In this document: positions 23,882 through 33,524 of the stretch, one piece after another
How the letters are laid out: every line of letters begins with the position of its first letter
Numbering within the stretch: position 1 is the first letter of the stretch
Source: SIRX01 sp965214475
Lineage (GTDB): Bacteria > Actinomycetota > Rubrobacteria > Rubrobacterales > Rubrobacteraceae
Length of the DNA: 64,000 bases
NCBI GenBank assembly: GCA_965214475.1
Contig: OZ243953.1
Location: 2,728,001 to 2,792,000, forward strand
Reading direction: 5' to 3'
Notes under the pieces: generated by a model
Databases searched by the model: none
What the model was told of the DNA's origin: nothing
Seen by the model: only the letters and a program-made list of their open reading frames with translations
Position numbers and translations under genes: made by a program

Positions 23882-25387
23882 CTACGTTTTGGAACCGGTC
23901 TTGGATCTCGGTCGTCTGGTAGTCGTATCCCAGGGATCCAGTGGTTTATCTTTGGTCTGCTTGTCTTTCTCAAAGCCCTGACGTTCCATTGCCCCCCAAT
24001 CCAGGTTGCCCCGCAGGAAGGAGAAGATAGCCAGAAAGCGCCAGAGTGTGTTCAACTGCCGGTAGCCGAAGTTCTCCAAAATTCCGAAGAACGTGAGCTT
24101 GATGAGATCGCGCCAGCTAGGATAACGTTCCAGGCGCAACTCTTCCAAGAAGACGGCGGCCACGGAGAGAAAAGCGCCAAGCCCAACGGCGGCCATAAAG
24201 AAAGCCAGGGCGAACGGCAGGTTCAGCAGTCCCAGTGTCAGCCCGACAGCGAACGCCACGTAGCCCAGTATCTCTATGATAGGTCCTAAGAACTCGAAGA
24301 GAAAAAAGTAGGGCATGGCTACCGTGCCGACTATGCCGTACTTGGGATTAAAGAGCATCTTTTTGTGGCGCAGGATCGTGTCTATGAGACCCCGGTGCCA
24401 GCGGTCGCGCTGGCGGCCGAGAACCTTGAGGGTATCGGGGACTTCCGTCCAGGCTATCGGGTCGGGGATGAAGGAGATGCGGTAGTTGCGGTCGTTTTCG
24501 CGCAGGACGCGGTGGATGCGGGTCGTGAGCTCCATGTCTTCGCCCACGGTGTCGCCGGCGTAGCCGCCGGCCAGGATCAGGTCGCGTCGCCGAAACATGC
24601 CGAACGCGCCGGAGATTATCAGCAGGCAGTTGAGCTTGCTCCACGCAGTCCGGGTGGTTATAAAGGCGCGTAGATACTCGACGATCTGAAAGTTGGGTAG
24701 CAACTTTTTCGGCGTCCTGACCTCCAGAATACGGCCTTTCTCGAACTTGCAGCCGTTGGCGATTCTCACTATGCCCCCGACGGCGGCCACGTTGCTCGAT
24801 TCTATGATTGGGCGGGCCGCACGGAGTAGGGCATCTTCTTCCAAAATGATGTCGGCGTCCATGCAGCAAACCAGCGGGTAACTTGCGACGCAGATCCCGG
24901 CATTTAGGGCGTCGGATTTACCGCCGTTCTCTTTGTCCACCACGATCAGGTTCTCCGTCTGGGAGGTGTAAATGCCTTTTATTTGTTCGGTCTCCAACTG
25001 CACTCTCACGGGACTATCCGACTCGAAGAGATCGAACTCATTTATCAAGACTTGCAGGGTGGTGTCTTTGGAGCCGTCGTTTACGACGACTACCTCGTGT
25101 TGCGGGTAGTGGAGCGAGAGGAAAGAGCGAACGCTGTCGGCTATGGACGCCTCCTCGTTGTAGGCTGGAACCACCACGGAGACCGGCGGCGCGTAGCTCG
25201 ACGTGGAGAGTTCCGAGAGGCCGGAGAAAACTTCGCGCCTCACATAACCGGCTATCTCGGCGAAGGAGATCACGTACAGCACCAGGTACACTCCATTGAT
25301 GACCAGAAAGTATCCGAGTACGAAGTAGTTGACGTAGATGACGAAATCGCTAGGCGTCATTCGGCCCCGTTTCGGCTTCCGCCTCAC
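23882..25387 (-). CDS. Processive GT2 polysaccharide synthase
   Basis: A 501-residue membrane glycosyltransferase. Helices at about 12-38 precede a family-2 catalytic domain (about 68-330) with VVVPAYNEEASIADSV, VVNDGSKDTT, DADI (metal site), the TVGEDMEL acceptor motif and QRDRW (the Q-x2-RW motif of processive synthases such as cellulose, hyaluronan and PNAG synthases). Four more helices follow (about 345-450). No PilZ domain is present, and the basic tail (TTRRPRSKTGSKT) is short. It probably polymerises and extrudes a beta-linked glycan. Its 5' end overlaps the upstream HEAT-repeat gene by 38 bp, so the two are tightly coupled. The downstream glycosidase genes hint at a glucan product. 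Confidence 0.9.
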   Translation of the reverse strand: MRRKPKRGRMTPSDFVIYVNYFVLGYFLVINGVYLVLYVISFAEIAGYVRREVFSGLSELSTSSYAPPVSVVVPAYNEEASIADSVRSFLSLHYPQHEVVVVNDGSKDTTLQVLINEFDLFESDSPVRVQLETEQIKGIYTSQTENLIVVDKENGGKSDALNAGICVASYPLVCCMDADIILEEDALLRAARPIIESSNVAAVGGIVRIANGCKFEKGRILEVRTPKKLLPNFQIVEYLRAFITTRTAWSKLNCLLIISGAFGMFRRRDLILAGGYAGDTVGEDMELTTRIHRVLRENDRNYRISFIPDPIAWTEVPDTLKVLGRQRDRWHRGLIDTILRHKKMLFNPKYGIVGTVAMPYFFLFEFLGPIIEILGYVAFAVGLTLGLLNLPFALAFFMAAVGLGAFLSVAAVFLEELRLERYPSWRDLIKLTFFGILENFGYRQLNTLWRFLAIFSFLRGNLDWGAMERQGFEKDKQTKDKPLDPWDTTTRRPRSKTGSKT

Positions 25388-26618
25388 CTGCTGCCCGGGC
25401 TTCGGCCAACACTTCGCCTAGCGCTTGCCGCTCTTTCTTCTTTGGCAGAGTCCGGGAGAGCCTTTCCAAGTGGCGCGTAGCCCCAGCCCGTACTAGAGAC
25501 CGTATCACCTGATTCGCATATTTGCCCTCTTCATTGTCATCCGCCAGCTCCCCGGCCATCTTTCGAATGATTCCCTTTTCCTGTAGCGTGGCGACGGCCT
25601 GGTCTCTGGCGAAACGATCCGGGTTTTCTAGTGTGCGAACCAAAGCTTTCTCTCCCTCTGCGCCCATGTTGACCAGAGCCCGGCTGGCGTTGAGTCGCAC
25701 CCACCATTCCTGGTCTGTAGAGAGATCCTCCAGAGTAGCGATAGTAGAGACTTCGCCGATCATGCCCAGCGCGTTCGCTGCCTGGACTCTGACGGGCCAG
25801 GAATCGTCTCCGGCAGCCTTGACTATGGCGGGGACATCGTCGGGATTACCGATCTTGCCAAGGGCCAGCGTTGCCTGGGCGCGGAGGTCCGTGTTCCAGT
25901 GACGGTCAATCGCTTGACACAGTGCCGGGCGGCCCTCTTGGACCCGCAGATTGCCGAGCATCCGGGCGGCGAGTACTTGCGCCCGGCGTTCCTCTTCGTT
26001 GTCGCTTTCTACGAGTTCCACGAGAGGGGCCACGGCTAACGGGCCCATTCTCTCCAGATTTTCCGCCATCCGTAAGCTCGTTAACTCCGACTTCGAGTTT
26101 AGGTAACCGGACAGGGTCTCGGCCGCTTCCTTGGTCCCTATGCGGGATAAGGCCCGGGACGCGACGGCCCGAATGGTTTCGTCCTGCTCTCTCAGAAGGC
26201 CGCTTACCGGGCCTGTCGCCTCCGGTCCCCCGTAGAAGCCGAGGTTCTCAGCGGCTTTCGCGCGCCGCCAACGACCCCGAGAATTGAGTCGGGCGAAATC
26301 CCTTTCGGTCAATCCCAGTTCTCCGGCCAGCTCGATCATCCGTTGATTCTCCGCTCCCCGTAGCACGACCAGGAGTTCGATGATCATGCTGGACAAGACG
26401 GTCTGATCTCTGGTTTTTGTCCGTCGTAGGACCGGTGAAATCTCGCCGGTAACCAGATAGTCGTAGAGTGCCGGTTCCACACGGTCGCGGAGTTCCTGAA
26501 TCCGGCGACGCTCGATGGTGCGCAGAGTCTTCACCGCGATCGTCGCGAAAACCATAAGGATATTCAGCACGACCATAAGGAGTATCGCTATTGTTACGAG
26601 TCCGGGACCTTGCATCAT
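25350..26618 (-). CDS. Membrane-anchored HEAT-repeat protein, partner of the GT2 synthase
   Basis: A 422-residue protein. One N-terminal membrane helix (about residues 7-29) is followed by a helical region and, from ~105 to ~400, HEAT-like repeats. Examples are RAVASRALSRIGTKEAAETL, VRVQAANALGMIGEVSTIAT and VRLNASRALVNMGAEGEKAL. Such repeats are protein-protein scaffolds. It is the first gene of the minus-strand polysaccharide operon and overlaps the GT2 gene by 38 bp, so the two products probably form a complex at the membrane. A purine stretch (GGAAG) lies just upstream of twin ATGs at 26618/26615, and the second has the better spacing. It diverges from a single-domain response regulator 89 bp away, which may share its control region. 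Confidence 0.85.
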   Translation of the reverse strand: MMQGPGLVTIAILLMVVLNILMVFATIAVKTLRTIERRRIQELRDRVEPALYDYLVTGEISPVLRRTKTRDQTVLSSMIIELLVVLRGAENQRMIELAGELGLTERDFARLNSRGRWRRAKAAENLGFYGGPEATGPVSGLLREQDETIRAVASRALSRIGTKEAAETLSGYLNSKSELTSLRMAENLERMGPLAVAPLVELVESDNEEERRAQVLAARMLGNLRVQEGRPALCQAIDRHWNTDLRAQATLALGKIGNPDDVPAIVKAAGDDSWPVRVQAANALGMIGEVSTIATLEDLSTDQEWWVRLNASRALVNMGAEGEKALVRTLENPDRFARDQAVATLQEKGIIRKMAGELADDNEEGKYANQVIRSLVRAGATRHLERLSRTLPKKKERQALGEVLAEARAAGEAEAETGPNDA

Positions 26619-26707
26619 CTTCCGTCAGGTAGATGACAATGACATAGATCGGGTAGAATAGACTCAAATTTCTTTCTGCGAGTTATGGTAGCTACCGTGG
26701 GGGAATC

Positions 26708-27112
26708 TTGGATCCTAGCAGTGTTCAAATCCTTATGGTCGACGATGACCGGATGATCCGGCGTATAGTCGTTATAAAACTCACGGGCCTCGGCTACACG
26801 GTCGAAGAGGCCGAGGACGGGCAGGAGGCGTTGGAGCGGCTCGAGGACGGCGAGGCTCCCGACCTGCTTATAACGGATCAGCTCATGCCCCGCATGAACG
26901 GACTCCAACTGATACGGGCTGTGCGCGACAATACGGACCCGGAGAAAGCTACCTTGCCGGTCATTATGCTCACCTCTAAAAATAGCGAGCAGGATGTAAT
27001 CCAAGGACTCGAAGCCGGGCTCGATGACTACGTTATCAAGCCGTTCTCTCCAAACGAGCTCGCCGCCCGCGTCAAGACCGTGCTTTGGCGCACCCAGAGG
27101 ATGCGTAGCTAG
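26708..27112 (+). CDS. Single-domain response regulator
   Basis: A 134-residue stand-alone receiver. It has the acidic pocket in LMVDDDR, the phospho-acceptor Asp in LLITDQLMP, a conserved Thr in MLTSKN and Lys in YVIKPFSP. No output domain follows. It starts at TTG 26708 after a GGGGG-rich ribosome-binding region. It could act by protein contact, for example on the HEAT-repeat/GT2 complex encoded divergently 89 bp away, or pass phosphate between the hybrid kinases downstream. Both are inferences from position. It converges on the REC-GGDEF gene with 11 bp between the stops. Confidence 0.9.
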   Translation: MDPSSVQILMVDDDRMIRRIVVIKLTGLGYTVEEAEDGQEALERLEDGEAPDLLITDQLMPRMNGLQLIRAVRDNTDPEKATLPVIMLTSKNSEQDVIQGLEAGLDDYVIKPFSPNELAARVKTVLWRTQRMRS

Positions 27113-27123
27113 TACTGAACAAT

Positions 27124-28077
27124 TCACCGTTCTTCTCCGGTTTCCGGCTGCGGTATCACTCGGTTCCGACCAGCCTCTTTGGCCTCGTAGAGAGCTTCGT
27201 CGGTTTCTTTTAGTAAGGTTTTGGTGCTTTTCTCGTCGCCTTGTGAGGTTGCGGCGACGCCGGCGCTGATAGTTATGATCTCCGGAGGCTTCCTGGCTCC
27301 GTGCGGGATCTCCAGCCGCTCTACAGCCTGGCACAGACGTTTTGCCATGATGATCCCGGAACTCTGTGTCTGTTGGGGCAAGAGAATCAGAAACTCCTCA
27401 CCGCCGTAGCGGTACGAGACGTCGCCGTTGCGGCATTGGCTTTTTATAGAACCGGCCACGCGCCGGAGTATTTCGTCGCCGGCGGGGTGGCCGTAAGTGT
27501 CGTTGTACGGTTTGAAGAAGTCTATGTCGCAGAGAACGGCACAGTAGGTCTGGCCGTAGCGCTTCTTGCGGGCGTCGAAGGATTCGAGATCTTCTTGCAT
27601 CTTCAGCCGGTTGCCGAGGCCTGTGAGGGTGTCGGTGCGGGCCTGGTCGGTAAGCTGGGCGTTGAGCTTTTCCAGCTTTGTCTGCTGCTCAGCGAGTTGG
27701 TGGTGGAGACTGGTGAGCCGGTAGGCGGAGATCAGGCGTACCTGCAACTCTTCGCGGTCGAGCGGCTTGGAGAGGTAGTCGTCGGCCCCGGCTTCGAAGC
27801 CCAGGAGCAGATGTTCCTTGTTCCCGAGTGCGGTTAGAAAGATGAAGTATGTATATCCGTCTCGCTCGTCGCCCCTAATCCGGCGACAGAGTTCGAGGCC
27901 GTCCACGTTCGGCATCATCCAGTCGCTAATGATCACGTCCAGGTTCGGATTTTCTTTGTAGATTTGCCAGGCTTTTCCCCCATCCTCCGCCGTCAAGCAT
28001 TCGTGGCCGAGCTTCTCGACTGCCCGGCGTAGGATCAGGAGCGATACTGCATTATCCTCGGCGACCAATATCCGCAC
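27124..28077 (-). CDS. REC-GGDEF diguanylate cyclase response regulator
   Basis: A 317-residue PleD/WspR-like two-domain protein. The receiver covers residues 1-120 (VAEDNAVS, phospho-Asp in VIISDWMMP, Lys in YLSKPLD). A coiled linker (SLHHQLAEQQTKLEKLNAQL) and a GGDEF domain (~150-310) follow, with GGEEF at the active site and an RNGD I-site exactly five residues before it. It should make c-di-GMP when phosphorylated and be product-inhibited. It starts at GTG 28077, one base after the stop of the giant hybrid kinase, so it is the last gene of that operon and the likely phosphorelay output. The nearby polysaccharide synthase is the obvious process under its control. Confidence 0.93.
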   Translation of the reverse strand: MRILVAEDNAVSLLILRRAVEKLGHECLTAEDGGKAWQIYKENPNLDVIISDWMMPNVDGLELCRRIRGDERDGYTYFIFLTALGNKEHLLLGFEAGADDYLSKPLDREELQVRLISAYRLTSLHHQLAEQQTKLEKLNAQLTDQARTDTLTGLGNRLKMQEDLESFDARKKRYGQTYCAVLCDIDFFKPYNDTYGHPAGDEILRRVAGSIKSQCRNGDVSYRYGGEEFLILLPQQTQSSGIIMAKRLCQAVERLEIPHGARKPPEIITISAGVAATSQGDEKSTKTLLKETDEALYEAKEAGRNRVIPQPETGEER

Positions 28078-28078
28078 C

Positions 28079-31000
28079 CTAACTCTTTTCCGTCAGGGCG
28101 GTGAGCTCCGGCCGGGCCCGGCCGAACTCCGCTTCGAGCTGCTCCAATATCGCCGGCGTTTCCGTGAGGTCCCCCGACTCCCCGGCTTCCTGGAGTTTCG
28201 TGCAGAGATCGTGCATCTTGTGTGCTCCCATGTTGCCGCTGCTGCCTTTGAGCGCGTGCGCCGTCTCTCGAACGGAGTTCGCGTCGCCTTTCTCCACGGC
28301 TTCTTGTAGGGTCTCTATTCTGGAGAATGCGTTTTCGAGGAACATTCCGGCGAGTTCGGCCACTATGCTCTCCTCCCCGTCATCGTCGAGATCTCCAAGA
28401 CTCTCCAGCACGGCTGGGTCCAAGGCTCTATCTCCGTTGCTGCTTCCGTCGCCGTTACCGTGTGTAGCACCAGTAGCGCCGCTCGCGGTAGAGGTTACTT
28501 CCTCGACGGAGACCCAACGCCCCAGCACCTCCCCGAGATCACCGGCCTTGACGGGCTTCGCTATGTAGTCGTCCATCCCAGCTTCTAGTGCCTTCTCCCG
28601 GTCACCCTGCAAGGCGTTGGCCGTCATGGCGATGATTGGGATGCGTTTGTCGCCACCCTCCTCTTCGCGGCGCCGGATCTCGGCGGTCGCCTCGTAGCCG
28701 TCCATCTCCGGCATCTGCACGTCCATTACTATCGCTGCATAATCAGTGCGAGAGACTGCTTCCACAGCCTCCTCGCCGTTGTCGGCGAGGTCCACCCGAT
28801 AGCCGAGTTTCTCCAGGGTCCGCACGGCGACTTTCTGGTTCACTTCGTTGTCTTCGGCCAGCAAGAGCCGGGCGCGGGTGCGGCCCTCTGCTTCTTTGAG
28901 GGTATGGGCGGTCACCAGCGGGCGATTGTCGCCCGAAGATTCGGCCTCCGCCTCTTCGGAGCCCAGCACCGTGGAAAGCATGTCGTAGAGCTGGGCTTGG
29001 CGGACGGGCTTTGTCAGGTAGGCCTCTATACCGGTCCCCCGGACTTCCTCGCCGTCGCCCCGGCGACCCATGGAGGTCAGAAGTACGAGCCTCGTGGAGG
29101 AGATTGCGGGGTCTTCTTTTATGGCGCGGGCTAGTTGAAGGCCGTCCATTTCCGGCATCTGCATGTCTAGGATCGCCAGATCGTATGGTTCATTGTTTTC
29201 GGCGGCCGAGCGCAGTTTCTCCAACGCTTCGTTGCCTCCCCGGGCATCGTCTACCGACATGCCCCACGGTGTGACCTGCTGGCGCAGTACGGCACGATTG
29301 GTAGCGGTGTCGTCGACACTCAGGGCCTTCAGCCCACGCAGGTCCGCACGCGGACGCGGGGCAGAGGGAACCTCCGAAGATAGCTTCTCGAAGCGGGCGG
29401 TGAAGTAGAAGGTACTCCCCACGCCCGGCTCGCTCTCCACCCAGATCTCACCGCCCATAATCTCCACCAGCCGCGCGCTGATGGCGAGGCCCAGCCCGGT
29501 TCCTCCATAACGGCGGGTGGTGGAGGCGTCAGCCTGGACAAAAGATTCGAACAAACGTCCCTGCTGCTCCTCGTTCATGCCGATGCCGGTGTCCCGGATC
29601 TCGAACCGGATCACCGCCTCTTCATCCGTCTCTTCGCAGACTTCGGCCTTTAGGACGACCTCGCCTTCCTCGGTGAACTTGATGGCGTTGCCGAGAAGGT
29701 TCGTGAGGATCTGTCGCAGCCGGCCCGGGTCTCCTCGCAGGGCTGCCGGTACATCGTAGTCAACGAGGCTGGCGACTTCCAACCCCTTGCTCTGGGCGCG
29801 CCCGGCCAGCAGCACAGCGACGTCTTCGACCGAAGTCCGTAGGTCGAAAGAGATGTCTTCCAACTCCACTTTCGCGGCCTCTATCTTCGAGAAGTCTAGA
29901 ATGTCGTTTATCAGGGTCAGCAGCGTATTGCCCGAAGTACGAACGGTCTCGACGTACTCGCGCTGTTCGGGATCCAGGTCCGTGTCCGTAAGAAGGTCGG
30001 ACATTCCGATAACGCCGTTCATTGGGGTACGAATCTCGTGCGACATATTCGCCAAAAAATCACTCTTGGTCCGGTTAGCTTCCTCGGCGGCCTCTCTTGC
30101 CTCCGCGAGCTGTGCGGTACGTTGCTCCACACGGGCTTCCAACGATTCGTTGAGTTCACGGACCTCCTCCTCCGCCTGCTGGCGTTCGGCGAGATCCTTC
30201 TGAGCCTCTTCATAGAGCCGCGCGTTGTCCACCGCCAGGGCTACGCGACGGGCGAGTTCTTCGACCATCTCCAGATCCTCGTCGCCGTAACGCCGTTCCG
30301 ACTCGGAAATGGCAAAGGTGATCGCCCCGAGCGAGTGTCCGCGGACTACGAGCGGTACGATCATCGCTGACTTCAAGCCGACTTGGTGCAGGAGCTTTAG
30401 ATGTTCCTCGTCTTGGGCGGTGGCGTCGAGTATCTCCTCAGGAACCTCCGGGTAGATCTGGGACCGGCCGGTACGCAGCACTTTGCCCAAGCCCTCCGGA
30501 TCATCGGGACCCGGTGGGTACTTCTCCTGTAACGCTTGCGCCCACCGGGTCTTCTCCGGATCCGTGTGGGCCACCGCTAGCTGGTCGAGCGCACCGTCCT
30601 CCAGTATGCTCGCGGTGCACCAGTCGGCAAGCTCCGGCACGGCAAGCTCCGCAACCTCGCAGAGCGTCCGCCGGTAGTCGAGCGTGGAGGAGAGCACGGA
30701 GCCCGCCTCGGCCAGAAAACGCTGTACCTCTTCCTCCCGCTTGCGAGCGGTGATGTCCCTTACGGCGCCGGCCATTCGAATTGGAACTCCATGCTCATCT
30801 CGCTGCGCCTCGCCTCGGACCTCGCAAACCCGGTACTCGCCGCTTGAGTGACGGATCCGGTACTCCAACTCGAAGTCCTCGCCCCTCTCCAGGTGGCTTT
30901 CGATGGCGTCCCGCACCAACTGCCGTTCGTCAGGGTGGATCAGGTCCATGTAAAGCTCAAATCCGGCGGTGACCTCGTCTCGGGAAAGTCCCAGGATCTC

Positions 31001-33499
31001 GAAGTGACGGTCATTCCAGTAGATCTCGCCGGTTCGGATGTCCCAGTCCCAGATGCCGTCGTTGGAGCCCTGCAGCACCAGGCTATAGCGTTCCTCGCTC
31101 TCCTTCAACGCGGCGGTGCGCTGTTGGACTCGCTCCTCTAGTTCCTCGTTCAGTTGCCGGATACCCTCCTCGGCTCTCTTGCGCTCGGTGATGTCGCGCA
31201 CCAAACAGACGATACCCCCGTTTTCCAGACTGGTGAGTGAAAGATCCTGCGGGAATTCGGTCCCGTCCTTACGCCTGCCGGTCGCCTCCCCCCGCCAGCG
31301 ACCGCTGCTCATGAGTCCCGATATGGCCTCCCGCTCGAGCTTTTCTAGCTCTTCTCCGGAATAGAGTAATCTCCAACTTTTACCTACGAGCCTTTCCGGG
31401 TTATCGTAGCCGTAGATTTCGGCGTGAGCCTGGTTGACGTAGGTATAAGTGCCTTCTGCGTCGACGATTGCTATGCCGTCGATAGAGTTCTCTATCGCTG
31501 TGGACTGACGACCCATCACCTCTTCGGCCCGCTTTCGCTCGGTAATGTTTTCCACCACGCCCATTGTGTATCGAGGCTCTCCCTGGTCGTCCCTCACGAT
31601 GGAGCTGGCAGCATTAGCCCAGACTACCTGTCCGTCTTTGCGTATATACCGTTTCTCCCTCTGGTAACTGTCGGACTCGTCGGATGCAAAAGTCCTGCGT
31701 ACACCGGTATCATCCGCCCGATCTTCCGGGTGTGTAAGATCCAGGGTAGACATACCCACGAGCTCTTTTGCGCTGTAGCCGGTTATCTCCTGGTAGGCTG
31801 CGTTGGTCTCTATCAGCCGGCGGTCGAGGTCAGCGAGGCATACTCCTATAGCAGCCTGGTCGAAAAGCGCCCGGAACCGCGCCTCGCTCTCGGTCAGAGT
31901 TTTCTCGGTCCTCTTGCGCTCGGTAATATCCCGCACCGCCGCCACCCGCACGGTGCGATCCAGATAAAAAGATTCTCTGTCACGAATCTCCAGGTCAAAC
32001 CTAGTGCCGTCTTTCTTCAAACCCACGGCCTCGTAAGACTCTTCGGAGTCCGTGGAGATCTGGTGCCGCACCAAATCCCGAGACTCCGGGGCCACGAAGT
32101 CCATTATCGTCGTGCCCGGCATCTCAGAAGGCTCGTAGCCGAACATGGCGGCCAGGGCTTTGTTAGCTTCTAAGATCTCTGCCTCATTGGTGATGGCTAT
32201 GCCTTCGAACGTGGCTTTGCTCAGGCTGCGGAATCGCTCCTCGCTCTCGCGAAGACCTCTCTCGGCCTCGACCCGGTCGCTAACGTCTTCGACGATGCCG
32301 TAGACGCCGACAAGCTCTTCCTGCACCACGGTGGGGACCAGTGTCGCGCTGACTGCGACCCGGCGACCGTCTTTACACAACATCGCAAACTCGAAGTTCT
32401 GCGGTTCACCCCCGACCGCTTTCTCGAAGTATCCTGTGAGGCGCTCGATGTCCTCCGGGGCCACGAGTGGCGCGAGGGTTTGTTCGAGAAGTTCTTCTTG
32501 CGTGTAGCCAGTGATCCTTTGCACGGCGGGATTGACCGTGAGTAGGTTTCCTTCTAAATCTACTGAGAACACCCCATCCGGGTTGTGTTCGGAGAGCGAA
32601 GCGTAGCGCTGCTCGCTCTCGCTGAGCTGTTTTTCGGCTTCTACGCGCTCACTGATGTCTTGTATCTGGGTGATGTAGTGGAGTGGCTCGTCCTCTTGAT
32701 CCTTTACCAGCGAAACGCTTAGGGAGACCCACACGGGATGACCGTCGGCGTGGACGTAGCGTTTCTCCAACTGGTAACTCTCGATCTCACCTCTCCTTAC
32801 CCGCTGCTCGTACTCATCGCTAACCTCCGAATCCTCAGGATACGTGATCTGCCGGTAGCCGGTGTTCAGCAGCTCCTCCTCCGAGTAGCCGAGGATGTTG
32901 GACAGCGAGTGGTTTACCTGGAAGTAGCGACCTTCCAGATCTACCAGGGCCATGCCGACCAATGTGTTGTCGAATGCGTTGCGGAACCTCTCCTCAGCCC
33001 CGCGCAGATCGTTGTCGGCCTGCTTGCGCTCCGTGATGTCCTGCAGGATGCCCACAAATGAGAGGCTTTTCCCGTGACGTACCTCGCCGAGCGACAACTC
33101 TAGCGGGAACTCGGTGCCATCTTTGTGCAGGCCGGCTAGCTCTACGGTGCCCCCCAGCACGCGCGCTTTGCCTGTCTCCATGTAGCGGCGGAAGCCTTTT
33201 TCGTGCATCTCCCGGAACCGCTCGGGCATCAGTATACGGAGCGGTTGGCCGACGGCTTCATCCGCCGCGTACCCGAACATGCGTTCCGCGCGGCTGTTAA
33301 ACCTCCAGATAAGGCCGTCCGGAGACATAATGATGATCGCGTTCGGGGCCGTCTCTACGATGGCCCAGTTGCGCTCCTCTCTCTCCACAAGCTCCGACTC
33401 CCGCGTCCTTAGCCGGCGACCGAGAAAAGCCGCGAGCGCGGCCCCCAACGTCAGAGATAAGATTGCGATGACTGCTATAGTAATTAACGAGGCGCTCAT
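28079..33499 (-). CDS. Giant hybrid histidine kinase (PAS7-GAF-HK-REC-REC-Hpt)
   Basis: 1806 residues. One N-terminal membrane helix (~4-26) is followed by seven PAS/PAC units (~40-905, the last of the PAS_3 type with GIWDWDIRTGEIYWND), a GAF domain (~915-1090) and a coiled coil. Next come HisKA with the phospho-His in ANMSHEIRTPMNGV (~1153) and an ATPase with GNAIKF, DTGIGM and GGTGLGLA. Two receivers follow, with phospho-Asp at ~1444 (LAILDMQMP) and ~1592 (IVMDVQMP), and a terminal Hpt domain with AHALKGSSG (~1747). All phospho-residues are intact, so a complete His-Asp-His relay lies in one chain. It follows the paralogous kinase by 25 bp and precedes REC-GGDEF by 1 bp. Its receivers include the 670-bp repeat shared with that paralogue. 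Confidence 0.93.
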   Translation of the reverse strand: MSASLITIAVIAILSLTLGAALAAFLGRRLRTRESELVEREERNWAIVETAPNAIIIMSPDGLIWRFNSRAERMFGYAADEAVGQPLRILMPERFREMHEKGFRRYMETGKARVLGGTVELAGLHKDGTEFPLELSLGEVRHGKSLSFVGILQDITERKQADNDLRGAEERFRNAFDNTLVGMALVDLEGRYFQVNHSLSNILGYSEEELLNTGYRQITYPEDSEVSDEYEQRVRRGEIESYQLEKRYVHADGHPVWVSLSVSLVKDQEDEPLHYITQIQDISERVEAEKQLSESEQRYASLSEHNPDGVFSVDLEGNLLTVNPAVQRITGYTQEELLEQTLAPLVAPEDIERLTGYFEKAVGGEPQNFEFAMLCKDGRRVAVSATLVPTVVQEELVGVYGIVEDVSDRVEAERGLRESEERFRSLSKATFEGIAITNEAEILEANKALAAMFGYEPSEMPGTTIMDFVAPESRDLVRHQISTDSEESYEAVGLKKDGTRFDLEIRDRESFYLDRTVRVAAVRDITERKRTEKTLTESEARFRALFDQAAIGVCLADLDRRLIETNAAYQEITGYSAKELVGMSTLDLTHPEDRADDTGVRRTFASDESDSYQREKRYIRKDGQVVWANAASSIVRDDQGEPRYTMGVVENITERKRAEEVMGRQSTAIENSIDGIAIVDAEGTYTYVNQAHAEIYGYDNPERLVGKSWRLLYSGEELEKLEREAISGLMSSGRWRGEATGRRKDGTEFPQDLSLTSLENGGIVCLVRDITERKRAEEGIRQLNEELEERVQQRTAALKESEERYSLVLQGSNDGIWDWDIRTGEIYWNDRHFEILGLSRDEVTAGFELYMDLIHPDERQLVRDAIESHLERGEDFELEYRIRHSSGEYRVCEVRGEAQRDEHGVPIRMAGAVRDITARKREEEVQRFLAEAGSVLSSTLDYRRTLCEVAELAVPELADWCTASILEDGALDQLAVAHTDPEKTRWAQALQEKYPPGPDDPEGLGKVLRTGRSQIYPEVPEEILDATAQDEEHLKLLHQVGLKSAMIVPLVVRGHSLGAITFAISESERRYGDEDLEMVEELARRVALAVDNARLYEEAQKDLAERQQAEEEVRELNESLEARVEQRTAQLAEAREAAEEANRTKSDFLANMSHEIRTPMNGVIGMSDLLTDTDLDPEQREYVETVRTSGNTLLTLINDILDFSKIEAAKVELEDISFDLRTSVEDVAVLLAGRAQSKGLEVASLVDYDVPAALRGDPGRLRQILTNLLGNAIKFTEEGEVVLKAEVCEETDEEAVIRFEIRDTGIGMNEEQQGRLFESFVQADASTTRRYGGTGLGLAISARLVEIMGGEIWVESEPGVGSTFYFTARFEKLSSEVPSAPRPRADLRGLKALSVDDTATNRAVLRQQVTPWGMSVDDARGGNEALEKLRSAAENNEPYDLAILDMQMPEMDGLQLARAIKEDPAISSTRLVLLTSMGRRGDGEEVRGTGIEAYLTKPVRQAQLYDMLSTVLGSEEAEAESSGDNRPLVTAHTLKEAEGRTRARLLLAEDNEVNQKVAVRTLEKLGYRVDLADNGEEAVEAVSRTDYAAIVMDVQMPEMDGYEATAEIRRREEEGGDKRIPIIAMTANALQGDREKALEAGMDDYIAKPVKAGDLGEVLGRWVSVEEVTSTASGATGATHGNGDGSSNGDRALDPAVLESLGDLDDDGEESIVAELAGMFLENAFSRIETLQEAVEKGDANSVRETAHALKGSSGNMGAHKMHDLCTKLQEAGESGDLTETPAILEQLEAEFGRARPELTALTEKS
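28522..29191. repeat. 670-bp perfect direct repeat, copy 1
   Basis: Base-for-base identical to 33968-34637 (offset 5446, no gaps or mismatches found by reading the two copies line by line). It encodes the end of REC1, the linker and almost all of REC2 of the PAS7-GAF hybrid kinase. Sequence diverges sharply on both sides. Confidence 0.97.
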
Positions 33500-33524
33500 T
33501 GGACTCCTACATGCTTTCTACGTC